A stretch of DNA of 64,000 bases from contig CAXORL010000002.1 of assembly GCA_964211495.1 (NCBI GenBank), positions 62,001-126,000 of the forward strand, written 5' to 3'. This DNA is from Faucicola osloensis_B (GTDB lineage Bacteria > Pseudomonadota > Gammaproteobacteria > Pseudomonadales > Moraxellaceae). The notes under the pieces are model-generated. The model was not told where the DNA came from and made no database searches. It was given only the letters and a program-made list of their open reading frames with translations. Position 1 is the first letter of the stretch; each line of letters starts with the position of its first letter. This document shows, piece after piece, positions 7,803-15,875 of the stretch. The position numbers and the translations under genes are program-made.

Positions 7803-8791
7803 TGGCTTTGATGGCTTTGTGATAAACGAACAGTCAGCTGTTTTTCCACTTCGGTTTTGAGCCATTGATTCAAATCCTCATTCATCAGCGTCATTGATTC
7901 GAGCAAATAGTTGTCGATATAGCCTTGCAGCTGTTTGACAATATCTTGTTTGATTTGTTCAATAGCGGGCGTGGTGGCGATAGATGGGTTGTCAATATCG
8001 GCAAGTGGGTCAGTAACGCTCGTTTCATGGGTCATCACTGCCGCTGTTGGGTCATCAGCTAACGGCTCAGCAATGTTGTCAGTGTCATAAGCGGTATCAG
8101 TGTGATCAATGGCATAGACCATCTCACTGCGATGGCGCTCAATCGTGACATCGCTGGTTGCGGTATCCGTGGATTGAGCTTGTGCATCTAGCTCGTGGGT
8201 CGCGACCTCGATTGAGCCAGTTGATAGTTGCGTCGCTGGTTGTGCAGGGTTTGCTTGTTTTGCCAGATGCGCTTGTTTGGCAATGGCGCGTTCTTGCTCG
8301 AGTAGCGCAATGGCTGCGTCATCTTGTGCTTGGCGTTCGCGTTGTAGACGTTCTTCTTGCGCTTGACGTTCTTGCTCGTTTTCTTGTGTTAACTGTGCTT
8401 GTTCAAGGCGCTGTTGTTCAAGTCGTTGTTGCTCAAGGCGCTCTTTTTCCAAGCGCTCGGTTTCTAAGCGTTCAGTTTCTAAGCGTTTGTTTTCTAACCG
8501 CTCCTGTTCCAGCCTGTGCTTTTCCAATCTTTCTTGTTCTAGGCGTTGTTCTTCAAGCTCGCGCTCACGTGCTTGCGCTTGTAATTTTTCTTGGTGTTCA
8601 CGCTCGATAGCCAGTAATTCCTCGACTTTATCATGCAGATTAGGCACGCTAAACTCATACTCATCAAGGTCGGTATCGGGATAAAGCAAGGTAACGATAT
8701 CATCGAGTTCTTGAATAATGGCGTGTTTGACAGGGGTAGGGGTGGCAAGCCAGCGCTTTGAAAATTGGTGGGAGAAGGCAAATCCTGACAT
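7799..8791 (-). CDS. Coiled-coil protein with RLExx pentapeptide repeats
   Basis: 330 residues, no recognised enzyme family. Residues 1-75 form an ordered N-terminal region with VEELLAIEREHQ. Residues 83-132 are ten uninterrupted RLExx pentapeptides, a highly charged single alpha-helix or coiled coil. A Gln/Glu/Ala-rich helix follows to about 180, then an acidic Thr/Asp-rich linker, and a C-terminal helix (QIKQDIVKQLQGYIDNYL, ~275-292). No signal peptide or membrane segment is visible. A five-residue period does not fit a heptad coiled coil well, so a rigid single alpha-helix spacer is more likely. The start at 8791 gives MSGFAFSHQF. It sits downstream of fabF behind a terminator, so it is likely transcribed separately. 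Confidence 0.75.
   Translation of the reverse strand: MSGFAFSHQFSKRWLATPTPVKHAIIQELDDIVTLLYPDTDLDEYEFSVPNLHDKVEELLAIEREHQEKLQAQARERELEEQRLEQERLEKHRLEQERLENKRLETERLETERLEKERLEQQRLEQQRLEQAQLTQENEQERQAQEERLQRERQAQDDAAIALLEQERAIAKQAHLAKQANPAQPATQLSTGSIEVATHELDAQAQSTDTATSDVTIERHRSEMVYAIDHTDTAYDTDNIAEPLADDPTAAVMTHETSVTDPLADIDNPSIATTPAIEQIKQDIVKQLQGYIDNYLLESMTLMNEDLNQWLKTEVEKQLTVRLSQSHQSH
8396..8545 (-). repeat. 15-bp coding tandem repeat (10 copies)
   Basis: Ten 15-nt units encode the RLExx pentapeptides. The units differ mainly in the last two codons, so the array is diverged but in frame and without interruption. Copy number could vary between strains by slippage without a frameshift. Confidence 0.8.
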
Positions 8792-8838
8792 GAATGGTGT
8801 CCAGCGTTAAGGATGAAATAGGATAGCTTCATTTAACG

Positions 8839-8869
8839 AAAAAACGGCTACAATTTCAATAGCCGTTTT
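8839..8869 (-). terminator. Rho-independent terminator downstream of fabF
   Basis: Inverted copies of AAAACGGCTA/TAGCCGTTTT (8841-8850 and 8860-8869) form a 10-bp stem with a 9-nt loop, followed on the minus strand by a T run (8835-8840). The stem is made of two AAAACGGCT words in opposite orientation. Confidence 0.8.
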
Positions 8870-8931
8870 CAAAATTCACACCGTTAAAAGATTAATGAAA
8901 GGGTCAATGCTATCATCGCTGTGATTGCTAT

Positions 8932-10239
8932 TTATCGTGACTGCCATTTGGCAAACAACAGCGAGCCGTTAGTACCCCCAAATCCAAAGCTGTTAGAAAT
9001 CGCATGGGTTAAGTGGTCAACTTTACGGGCTGTATGCGGTACATAGTCAAGCTTGCACTCAGGGTCTTGATGATCCAAATTGATGGTCGGTGGCAATATT
9101 TGTTGTTGCAGCGCCTTAACGGTGAAAATCGCTTCGATACCCCCTGCAGCACCCAGTAGATGACCGGTCATCGATTTGGTGGAACTTACCACCATGTTCT
9201 CACCAAAGATACCCGCAATCGCACGGCTCTCTGCCACATCACCCGCTGGGGTACTGGTGCCATGGGTATTGATGTAGCCAACGTCACTGGGGGCAATGCC
9301 AGCATCACTCAAGGCGTGACGCATCGCCATAGCGGCACCTTCACCATTTTCCGGTGGCGCGGTGATATGGCTGGCATCATCACTCATGCCAAAGCCGACA
9401 AACTCTGCCAGAATTGTCGCACCGCGCGCTTTGGCGTGGGCAAGGCTTTCCATCACTAGCACGCCTGCTCCATCACCGAGCACAAAACCATCACGGTCTT
9501 TGTCAAATGGACGACTGGCCTTGGTGGGTGCATCGTTGCGCGTTGATAATGCTTGCATTGCCGAGAAACCACCGATACCCAGCTGGCTTGAGGCTTTTTC
9601 ACAGCCCCCCGCCAAAATCACATCGGCATCGCCATACGCAATCAATCGTGCCGCCAAGCCAATCGCATGAGTCGCTGTGGTACAAGCGGTAGAAGTGGCA
9701 AGATTTAACCCTTTAATCCCATGACGAATTGCCACTTGTCCAGCTGCCATATTCACAATGGCTGAGGGTACAAAAAACGGCGAGATTTTACGCGGACCTT
9801 CGCTATGAAGCTTTACCGCTGTGTCTTCAATGGTGGTGATACCGCCAATCCCTGAGCCGATAATCACCCCGATACGGTCGGGGTCAACCTGCTGTACAGG
9901 CACGGCTTGCAACTCACTGATAAAGCCTGCTTGCTTCAAGGCTTGCGCTGCTGCGGCAACGCCATATTGCACAAAGGTGTCATACCGACGCGCGTCTTTG
10001 GCGTTCATGTACAAGCCGATATCAAACCCATCCACGGTGCCGGCGATTTGCGCGCGGTAGTCAGTGGCGTCAAAATGGCTAATCGCTTTGATACCGCTTT
10101 CGCCATTAATGAGCCGTTGCCAAGTGCTCTCTACATCGAGTCCTAGCGGGGTAATGGCTCCCATGCCTGTGATGACAATACGCTCATGGTCAGGGCGTTC
10201 GTCGTAGCGGGGCTTTTTTAGGCTAATTTTTGTGGTCAT
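8932..10239 (-). CDS. fabF: Beta-ketoacyl-ACP synthase II
   Basis: KAS II elongates acyl-ACP with malonyl-ACP in type II fatty acid synthesis. The 435-residue protein has the Cys-His-His triad: C186 in TSTACTTATHA, H326 in NTHGTSTPAGD and H360 in SMTGHLLGAAGG. The Gly-rich C-terminus NSFGFGGTNGSLLF is complete. The N-terminus carries ~18 extra basic residues before the usual (R)IVITGMGAITPLG start. acpP and fabG are not adjacent, so it is a stand-alone KAS II-type gene; a role in a specialised pathway cannot be excluded but the sequence is canonical. A terminator follows at 8839-8869. Confidence 0.93.
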   Translation of the reverse strand: MTTKISLKKPRYDERPDHERIVITGMGAITPLGLDVESTWQRLINGESGIKAISHFDATDYRAQIAGTVDGFDIGLYMNAKDARRYDTFVQYGVAAAAQALKQAGFISELQAVPVQQVDPDRIGVIIGSGIGGITTIEDTAVKLHSEGPRKISPFFVPSAIVNMAAGQVAIRHGIKGLNLATSTACTTATHAIGLAARLIAYGDADVILAGGCEKASSQLGIGGFSAMQALSTRNDAPTKASRPFDKDRDGFVLGDGAGVLVMESLAHAKARGATILAEFVGFGMSDDASHITAPPENGEGAAMAMRHALSDAGIAPSDVGYINTHGTSTPAGDVAESRAIAGIFGENMVVSSTKSMTGHLLGAAGGIEAIFTVKALQQQILPPTINLDHQDPECKLDYVPHTARKVDHLTHAISNSFGFGGTNGSLLFAKWQSR

Positions 10240-10388
10240 TTTATGCTCGAATTTTTGAATAATATTTTTTAAATAACATTTTATGAAAGTTTAGCAAAAA
10301 TAGTGTACGAGTGTAAACACAATAACTTTAACGTCTTTAGGTTGATTGTATATATCTATAGCTAGTTGAACAAAAAATACACGCCGTG

Positions 10389-11696
10389 TTAAAAACACAC
10401 CTGCCCCAATACCACTTTTTTACTTGCCCCTGTGACACTGGGTAAGTTACTCGGTATGTTCAAAATCGTCTGCTGAGCAAGCCACGCAAACGCTACGGCT
10501 TCGACCCACAACGGCGACAACCCAATTTTGTCGGTAGTTTGTATGGTCCAAGTGGCTAAATTATCTTGTAAACGGCTCATTAAATAGGCATTTAACGCGC
10601 CACCACCACAGACAAACAACTCGCCTTGCGCACCATCAGTGACGGACACAATGGCATCGCTGGCGGATTTAGCGGTAAGTGCCACCAACGTCGCTTGCAC
10701 ATCGGCAGGTGAATACGCCAAAGTGGGGAATTGCTGACCCAATTGTTCTAGCATAGTGTCAAGCCAAGCCAAATTAAACTCCTCTCGCCCAGTGCTTTTT
10801 GGGAACGGCTTGGCAAAAAATGGGTGGGTTAAAAGCAAATTTAATAACGGCTCAATCACTTGCCCGGATTTTCCCCAATCGCCATTGTGATCATAAGCTT
10901 GTTGGGTATGACGCTGGCACCAAGCATCAATGAGCAAATTTGCCACCCCTGTATCAAATCCAATCACCTCATCGCTGCCATCAAGTACCGTGATATTGGC
11001 GATTCCGCCTAAATTTAAAATTACTTTTGGCATAGCTTTATCGGCATGATAAGGCGGTGTAGCAAACATGGCTTGGTGAAACGCAGGCACGAGTGGCGCG
11101 CCTTGCCCGCCAACTGCCATATCGCGGCGGCGAAAATCGCTCACTACCGCAATAGCAGTGCGCTCAGCCAGTATATTTGGGTCAAGCAGTTGCAAGCTAA
11201 ATGACCACTGTGGGCGATGGCGCACAGTTTGCCCATGACAACCAATCGCGGTTACTTCATCAGGGGTCACCTGCGCTTTCTCGAGCAATTGATTGACCAA
11301 ATTTGCGGCAAACTCAGCATAAAATACACTCGCCCAACCGAATACATCAAGTTCGCTCTCGAACGCCAAATTATCATCAGCGATGAGTTGTGCCACCCCG
11401 TTTGGTTGAGTGAGCGCTAACAACACGGCGCGTAAATCAGCAGGAAACGGCTCGCTTACCGTCGCCAAAATCTCGACAGGCTCATCATTGTCTTCATCAA
11501 TCTCATAAAACTGGCACAGCACCGCATCGAGTCCGTCAAGGCTAGTGCCACCCATCATGCCAATCACATACGGCGAGTCGGCAAGCGGGTTTTCTTTGGT
11601 TGTCATCATATCATCCACGATGTTAGTAAAATGGCTAAAGAATCCTTCATCAAAAGGCAGGTTGGCAGGTAGTCCAGTTGGCAACGTTTGGCTCAT
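10389..11696 (-). CDS. anmK: Anhydro-N-acetylmuramic acid kinase
   Basis: AnmK hydrolyses and phosphorylates 1,6-anhydro-MurNAc to MurNAc-6-phosphate during peptidoglycan recycling. The 435-residue protein contains the family motifs VIGMMGGTSLDGLDAVL (~residues 44-60), IGCHGQTVRHRP, LNLGGIANITVL and GFDTGVANLLIDAW. The ATG at 11696 is preferred over a TTG at 11720. The N-terminal ~40 residues before VIGMMGGTS are longer than in E. coli AnmK. It is divergent from tyrS, each gene having its own extended -10 element. Its product feeds MupP (42.5 kb), which dephosphorylates MurNAc-6-P in Pseudomonas-type recycling. Confidence 0.94.
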   Translation of the reverse strand: MSQTLPTGLPANLPFDEGFFSHFTNIVDDMMTTKENPLADSPYVIGMMGGTSLDGLDAVLCQFYEIDEDNDEPVEILATVSEPFPADLRAVLLALTQPNGVAQLIADDNLAFESELDVFGWASVFYAEFAANLVNQLLEKAQVTPDEVTAIGCHGQTVRHRPQWSFSLQLLDPNILAERTAIAVVSDFRRRDMAVGGQGAPLVPAFHQAMFATPPYHADKAMPKVILNLGGIANITVLDGSDEVIGFDTGVANLLIDAWCQRHTQQAYDHNGDWGKSGQVIEPLLNLLLTHPFFAKPFPKSTGREEFNLAWLDTMLEQLGQQFPTLAYSPADVQATLVALTAKSASDAIVSVTDGAQGELFVCGGGALNAYLMSRLQDNLATWTIQTTDKIGLSPLWVEAVAFAWLAQQTILNIPSNLPSVTGASKKVVLGQVCF

Positions 11697-11736
11697 AATG
11701 ATTCTCGTTCGGGCTGTCAAAGTAGAGAGTGCCTTG

Positions 11737-11745
11737 ATTATAGCA
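11737..11745 (-). promoter_or_regulatory. Extended -10 promoter element of anmK
   Basis: On the minus strand TGC precedes TATAAT (11742 to 11737), about 41 nt upstream of the anmK ATG. No strong -35 hexamer is visible. Confidence 0.5.
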
Positions 11746-11778
11746 TACTAAAAGCCTGCCTTATTTTATCTGCAAATT

Positions 11779-11787
11779 TGCTATAAT
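11779..11787 (+). promoter_or_regulatory. Extended -10 promoter element of tyrS
   Basis: TGC-TATAAT with the hexamer at 11782-11787, ~56 nt upstream of the tyrS ATG; no good -35. The transcript would begin near 11794 and carry an AGCCGTTTT word in its leader. Confidence 0.55.
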
Positions 11788-11808
11788 GGCTAAACTTCAC
11801 TTTTTTTC

Positions 11809-11817
11809 AGCCGTTTT
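11809..11817 (-). repeat. AAAACGGCT word (copy 5)
   Basis: Exact copy in reverse orientation within the tyrS 5' leader. Confidence 0.45.
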
Positions 11818-11842
11818 AACCCGCGCTTTTTTCGAGGTAAGC

Positions 11843-13063
11843 ATGACCGATTCTACTCATAGATTTTTAGCAGCAGAAGAACAACTCAAACTCATCCAAC
11901 GTGGTACGCACGAAATTATTTCGCAAGACGATTTAATTAAAAAACTTCAAGAAAACCGACCACTGCGAGTCAAAGCAGGGTTTGACCCGACCGCCCCCGA
12001 TTTGCACTTGGGTCATACGGTTTTAATCAATAAACTCAAGCATTTTCAGGATTTGGGACACCAAGTGTTGTTTTTGATTGGGGATTACACCGCGCGCATT
12101 GGCGACCCAACGGGTAAAAATACCACTCGTCCGCCGTTGTCGGAAGAAAAAATCTTGGAGAATGCCCAAACTTATAAAGAGCAAGTATTTAAAATCCTTG
12201 ACCCCGCCAAAACCCAAGTGATGTTTAACTCCGACTGGTTTAGTAAAATGTCGGCAGGTGACATGATTGGTTTGGCAAGCCAGCAAACCGTGTCGCGTAT
12301 GCTCGAGCGCGATGACTTCTCAAAACGCTACCACAGTCAAACGCCGATTTCGATTCACGAATTTTTGTACCCACTGGTGCAAGGCTATGACTCAGTCGCC
12401 ATGCAAGCCGATGTTGAGCTAGGTGGTACCGACCAAACCTTTAACCTACTTATGGGTCGTACCTTGCAATCTCGCTACGGTCAAGTGCCACAAGTCTGTA
12501 TCACCGTGCCGATTTTGGAAGGCTTAGACGGCGTACAAAAAATGAGTAAATCGCTTGGCAATTACATCGGTATTTACGACAGCGCAGGCTCAATGTACCA
12601 AAAAATCTTGTCCATGCCAGACACTTTAATTGCGCGTTATTTTGAGCTACTTAGCTTCAAACCCATGGATGAAGTCGAAGCCTTGCTAAAAGAAATCGAA
12701 AACGGGCGCAATCCGCAAGAAGTCAAACGTATTTTGGCACTAGAGCTGATTGAGCGTTTCCATGACAAAGAAGCCGCCGAAAACGCTCACAAATCAGCGG
12801 GCAATCGCTTGGTAGAAGGTGAGTTGCCAGTGGATTTGCCAGAAGTGACGATTAGCCTTGATGGTCAAGCGCAGTTATTTATCACCCAAATATTAAACCA
12901 AGCCAATTTGGTGAAAAACTCGGCACAAGCGAAAGACTTTTTGAAAAACCAATCGGTGAAAGTAGATGGTCAGGTGGTGGATGCAGGATTTGCCCTCACT
13001 GCAGGACAAACGGTGGTGATTCAAGCAGGCAAAAAAGCGTATGCCAAAGTTATACTAGAATGA
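11843..13063 (+). CDS. tyrS: Tyrosyl-tRNA synthetase
   Basis: Class I aminoacyl-tRNA synthetase that charges tRNA-Tyr. The 406-residue protein has the HIGH-type motif HLGH at residues 55-58, the KMSKS motif in QKMSKSLGNY (~235), and a C-terminal S4 RNA-binding domain (~345-406, FLKNQSVKVDG). Length and sequence fit the longer TyrRS subclass found in Pseudomonas and Acinetobacter. The ATG at 11843 is chosen because GAGGTAA lies 5-6 nt upstream; an in-frame ATG at 11786 would overlap the -10 element. A hairpin follows the stop codon. Confidence 0.95.
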   Translation: MTDSTHRFLAAEEQLKLIQRGTHEIISQDDLIKKLQENRPLRVKAGFDPTAPDLHLGHTVLINKLKHFQDLGHQVLFLIGDYTARIGDPTGKNTTRPPLSEEKILENAQTYKEQVFKILDPAKTQVMFNSDWFSKMSAGDMIGLASQQTVSRMLERDDFSKRYHSQTPISIHEFLYPLVQGYDSVAMQADVELGGTDQTFNLLMGRTLQSRYGQVPQVCITVPILEGLDGVQKMSKSLGNYIGIYDSAGSMYQKILSMPDTLIARYFELLSFKPMDEVEALLKEIENGRNPQEVKRILALELIERFHDKEAAENAHKSAGNRLVEGELPVDLPEVTISLDGQAQLFITQILNQANLVKNSAQAKDFLKNQSVKVDGQVVDAGFALTAGQTVVIQAGKKAYAKVILE

Positions 13064-13087
13064 TAATCAAAACTTAACTAAGATAAA

Positions 13088-13116
13088 TTGGGCTGATATA
13101 TAAAATATTAGTCCAA
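13088..13116 (+). terminator. Hairpin after tyrS, possible terminator
   Basis: A 12-bp stem (two G-U pairs) with a 5-nt loop: TTGGGCTGATAT at 13088-13099 pairs with ATATTAGTCCAA at 13105-13116. The following sequence is AT-rich but lacks a clean T run, so termination may be partial. Confidence 0.45.
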
Positions 13117-13162
13117 ATATATTGATAATATTTTATTGTCTTATTGAATTGGATAAAATGAA

Positions 13163-13939
13163 ATGACTATTACGGAAGTAAAAGACTGTTTTAATATTTT
13201 ATTCTTTATCGTGGTTGGAACAGTAACCATTCTTAGCTATTCCCAAGCAAAAAAATCTTTATTTTCACCAATACGTACTGAAACTTTTAAATTACAATTA
13301 CAGAGTTTTGAAAAAATACTATTATATTTTCAAAATAACTCAGACTCGGATTTTGATAAAAAATTTGATTTAAATAATATTTTGCAACTCAATAATTTGA
13401 AAATGTTAGATGAGTATATTCAAATCTTTTTTGGTGAGAAAGGAGATGAAAAAGCAAGAGAAAAAATTTTTGGGCAGTTTGTAGGGGGTATTGTTTCGCA
13501 AGAAAAGATGCACAAACTGTTTCTGCATGTACCTTTAAATAATTCCGATTTTAAAACAGCAGATGAACCGCTTGTTAATAAAGAAAATTGGCTTAATTAT
13601 GAATGTATAATGGTTCAATTTACTAAAAAATATTCAGATGAGCTAAAAGAACTTAGAAATTTATCTGCCTCTCCACTTTTACCACAAAGTGTAAGGGATG
13701 CATTGAAAGATTTTGAACAGACTGTACATTTCAATTTACAATTAGTTGGGGAAATTGTGGAAGATGTAGCAAAAGGTTTACCTATTGAATCTCCTATATT
13801 AAATGATATTAAAAATCTCAATCCTTCTGGAGTTTGGAATATATATAATAACAAGAAAAAAAGCATGGAAGAAAAAGCCAATACAGTATTAAAAACTATC
13901 AATTCATATCTCAATGTGGATAATCTATTAAAACAGTAG
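13163..13939 (+). CDS. Membrane-anchored hypothetical protein, AT-rich orphan
   Basis: 258 residues; no family recognised. One N-terminal membrane helix (residues ~9-27, FNILFFIVVGTVTILSYS) is followed by a soluble, Lys/Asn/Asp-rich, mostly helical domain with no obvious catalytic motif. The pattern (single helix, then helical cytosolic domain) recalls proteins of defence or stress loci, but no partner gene is present, so this remains speculation. Base composition is far more AT-rich than tyrS or the following dehydrogenase, indicating foreign or weakly constrained origin. ATG at 13163 has a weak GGATAAAATGAA leader. Confidence 0.65.
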   Translation: MTITEVKDCFNILFFIVVGTVTILSYSQAKKSLFSPIRTETFKLQLQSFEKILLYFQNNSDSDFDKKFDLNNILQLNNLKMLDEYIQIFFGEKGDEKAREKIFGQFVGGIVSQEKMHKLFLHVPLNNSDFKTADEPLVNKENWLNYECIMVQFTKKYSDELKELRNLSASPLLPQSVRDALKDFEQTVHFNLQLVGEIVEDVAKGLPIESPILNDIKNLNPSGVWNIYNNKKKSMEEKANTVLKTINSYLNVDNLLKQ

Positions 13940-13976
13940 TCTAACATTTGAATTTTTCTTATTAGGTCAAAATCCA

Positions 13977-14939
13977 ATGAAAGCCATCTTCCTCGACCGA
14001 GCCACCTTTTCCGCTGATTTGGCATTAACACCCCCACATGGACTTAGCGACTATCAAGTCTATGCGCAAACGCCCAATGACCCCAAAATCATCGTTGAGC
14101 GTTGCCAAGATGCTGATATTGTTATCACCAATAAAGTTGAACTTACCACCGAAATTATCGCGCAGCTCCCAAAACTTAAACTCATCCAACTGACCGCCAC
14201 AGGCATGAACAACGTCGATAAAGACGCTTGTGACAAACACGGTATTACTGTTAAAAACGTCGCAGGCTATGCGGTCAAAAGCGTCCCCGAACATACCTTT
14301 ATGCTGATACTCTCAGCCATGCGAGCGGCTCGCCACTATCATCATGAAGTGGTCAAGGGGGACTGGCAAAAAGATGGTCGCTTTTGTCTGCTAGACACGC
14401 CACTCATTGACCTTGAAGGCAAAACGCTGGGCATTATTGGCTATGGCACGATTGGCAAACGGGTTGGGGAAATTGCCAAAGTCTTTGGTATGACAGTATT
14501 GATAGCCGAACACCAAAACAGGCCGCCAAGAAATAGCGACTATAGTGCGTTTGATGATGTGCTTGCTCAGTCCGATGTTATTACCTTGCATTGTCCATTG
14601 ACGGAGCAAACGCAGCATTTAGTGAATGCCGATAGCATTGCCAAGATGACAAAAAAACCATTGATTATCAATGTCGCACGCGGTGGCGTGGTCGATAGTC
14701 AGGCAGTGGCTGATGCCGTTACACAAGGTAAATTATTAGGCTATGGGGCAGATGTGTTTGAAGATGAGCCGATTAAAGACGACGACCCATTACTCACACT
14801 TAAAGACCACCCAAGAGTGATTTTTACCCCACATAATGCGTGGGGCAGCGTCAACGCCCAGCTTAACCTATGGGACATATTGTGTCAGCAAGTACAAGAG
14901 TTTACCCAGCTATCGCATAAAGGAAATAACGGAAAATAA
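13977..14939 (+). CDS. D-2-hydroxyacid dehydrogenase (glycerate/hydroxypyruvate dehydrogenase-like)
   Basis: 320-residue NAD(P)-dependent D-isomer 2-hydroxyacid dehydrogenase. The nucleotide-binding motif GIIGYGTIGKRVGEIAK lies near residues 151-167. Catalytic residues appear in order: Arg in INVARGGVVD, Glu in DVFEDEP, His in FTPHNAWGS. The sequence is closest in style to HprA-type glycerate dehydrogenases of Acinetobacter and Psychrobacter; the exact substrate cannot be read from sequence. The last codons and the stop fall in a GGAAAATAAC triplet repeat that also supplies the ribosome-binding site of the next gene. Confidence 0.88.
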   Translation: MKAIFLDRATFSADLALTPPHGLSDYQVYAQTPNDPKIIVERCQDADIVITNKVELTTEIIAQLPKLKLIQLTATGMNNVDKDACDKHGITVKNVAGYAVKSVPEHTFMLILSAMRAARHYHHEVVKGDWQKDGRFCLLDTPLIDLEGKTLGIIGYGTIGKRVGEIAKVFGMTVLIAEHQNRPPRNSDYSAFDDVLAQSDVITLHCPLTEQTQHLVNADSIAKMTKKPLIINVARGGVVDSQAVADAVTQGKLLGYGADVFEDEPIKDDDPLLTLKDHPRVIFTPHNAWGSVNAQLNLWDILCQQVQEFTQLSHKGNNGK

Positions 14940-14950
14940 CGGAAAATAAA
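14922..14950 (+). repeat. Triplicated GGAAAATAAC unit
   Basis: Three tandem ~10-nt units start at 14922, 14931 and 14941. The stop codon of the dehydrogenase is in unit 2 and the Shine-Dalgarno (GGAAAA) of the FKBP gene is unit 3. Unit gain or loss would shift both. Confidence 0.7.
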
Positions 14951-14951
14951 T

Positions 14952-15350
14952 ATGACAAGTAAATTGCAATTTCAGGACCTAACTATTGGCACAGGCAAAA
15001 CTGCTGAGCGTGGGGCACTGATTACCGCGCATTACACAGGCTATCTGCCAGATGGCACGGTATTTGACTCATCGCATCACCGCGGGCAACCGTTTGAAGC
15101 CGTGATTGGCACAGGGCGCGTGATTAAAGGTTGGGACGTAGGCGTTTTGGGTGGCGAATATGCCCAAAAAATCGGCTATGACAGCCAAATTGAAGACCCT
15201 GCCAATCTCATAGCCATGCAAGTTGGTGGTAAGCGTAAACTCATCGTGCCAAGTCACTTGGCGTATGGTGAGCGCCAAATCGGTAAAATCCCACCAAATT
15301 CAGACTTAACCTTTGAAATTGAATTGTTGGATGTTAAAACTCGTGATTGA
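14952..15350 (+). CDS. FKBP-type peptidyl-prolyl cis-trans isomerase
   Basis: 132-residue single-domain FKBP without a signal peptide, so probably cytoplasmic. Conserved segments: GALITAHYTGYLPDGTVFDSS (split over ~19-39), IGTGRVIKGWDVGVLGG, GGKRKLIVPSHLAYGERQIG and IPPNSDLTFEIELLD. About 20 residues (EYAQKIGYDSQIEDPANLIA) are inserted between GVLGG and MQVGGKRK, where most FKBPs have a direct join; this loop may form a substrate-binding flap. The start is fixed by GGAAAA 8 nt upstream of the ATG. It follows the dehydrogenase by 12 nt. Confidence 0.9.
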   Translation: MTSKLQFQDLTIGTGKTAERGALITAHYTGYLPDGTVFDSSHHRGQPFEAVIGTGRVIKGWDVGVLGGEYAQKIGYDSQIEDPANLIAMQVGGKRKLIVPSHLAYGERQIGKIPPNSDLTFEIELLDVKTRD

Positions 15351-15567
15351 GATTAAATTGGATATTTATCAGCACTACAAAGGCAATCGGTATCAAGTGC
15401 TGCACATCGCCAAACATAGCGAAACTGAAGAAGAACTGATTGTCTATCGTGCCCTTTATGGCGATTATGGGGTTTGGGTGCGACCGCTTGCGATGTTTGC
15501 CGAAACGGTGGAAGTCAATGGCGAAGCTGTGCCAAGATTTAAGCTGATAAAACCGCTAGACAGTTAA
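15331..15567 (+). CDS. DUF1653 domain protein
   Basis: Small beta-rich protein of the DUF1653 family, with the typical opening DIYQHYKGNRYQVLHIAKHSE and WVRPLAMFAE. No function is established for the family. The start is uncertain: ATG 15331 overlaps the FKBP gene by 20 nt; GTG 15343 or TTG 15358 (GAG 6 nt upstream) are also possible. The overlap suggests translational coupling to the FKBP gene. Confidence 0.78.
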   Translation: MLKLVIEIKLDIYQHYKGNRYQVLHIAKHSETEEELIVYRALYGDYGVWVRPLAMFAETVEVNGEAVPRFKLIKPLDS

Positions 15568-15610
15568 GTTTGGCGGTAATTGATAGGGGGCAGTGATATA
15601 AAAATAACCG

Positions 15611-15645
15611 ACAACAAAAAACCCCAAACTAATAAGCTTGGGGTT
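15611..15645 (-). terminator. Terminator of tRNA-Phe
   Basis: AACCCCAA (15620-15627) pairs with TTGGGGTT (15638-15645); on the minus strand the stem is followed by a T run (15615-15621). It lies 27 nt beyond the tRNA 3' end. Confidence 0.8.
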
Positions 15646-15671
15646 AATCGATTTATACCTAAGACAAAGAA

Positions 15672-15747
15672 TGGTGGCGTGGGGCAGGATCGAACTGCCG
15701 ACACACGGATTTTCAATCCGTTGCTCTACCGACTGAGCTACCGCGCC
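15672..15747 (-). tRNA. tRNA-Phe (GAA)
   Basis: 76-nt gene with encoded CCA (15672-15674). The anticodon loop TTGAAAA in stem ACGGA/TCCGT gives anticodon GAA. D-arm GCTC...GAGC and T-arm GGCAG-TTCGATC-CTGCC are intact. The acceptor stem GGCGCGG/CCACGCC has one C5-A68 mismatch. It is a single-gene unit with a near-consensus promoter upstream and a terminator downstream. Confidence 0.95.
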
Positions 15748-15777
15748 ATGTTTGTCAGCATCAGTATTTGAGCGGCT

Positions 15778-15806
15778 ATTAAACTAAAAATCGCCAAAGG
15801 TGTCAA
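15778..15806 (-). promoter_or_regulatory. Sigma-70 promoter of tRNA-Phe
   Basis: On the minus strand TTGACA (15806-15801), 17-nt spacer, TTTAAT (15783-15778). Transcription would start ~24 nt before the mature tRNA 5' end. Confidence 0.8.
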
Positions 15807-15855
15807 GCACTATTTCAAACTTTTTGCAAAAAGTTGCTAGTAACTGGCAAAATCC

Positions 15856-15875
15856 CAAGTTATATCAAGTTATAT
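15856..15875. repeat. Tandem 10-bp repeat CAAGTTATAT x2
   Basis: Perfect tandem duplication (15856-15865, 15866-15875) overlapping the stop codon of the GNAT gene. Confidence 0.6.

Noticed and set aside
8158..8610. 150-codon plus-strand frame inside the coiled-coil gene
   Set aside because: Shadow of the RLExx repeat region; Val/Leu/Arg-rich content follows from the antisense repeat.
15580..15771. Open frame of 63 codons on the plus strand
   Set aside because: It is the antisense reading of tRNA-Phe and its terminator; the protein contains the well-known artefact translation of tRNA genes.
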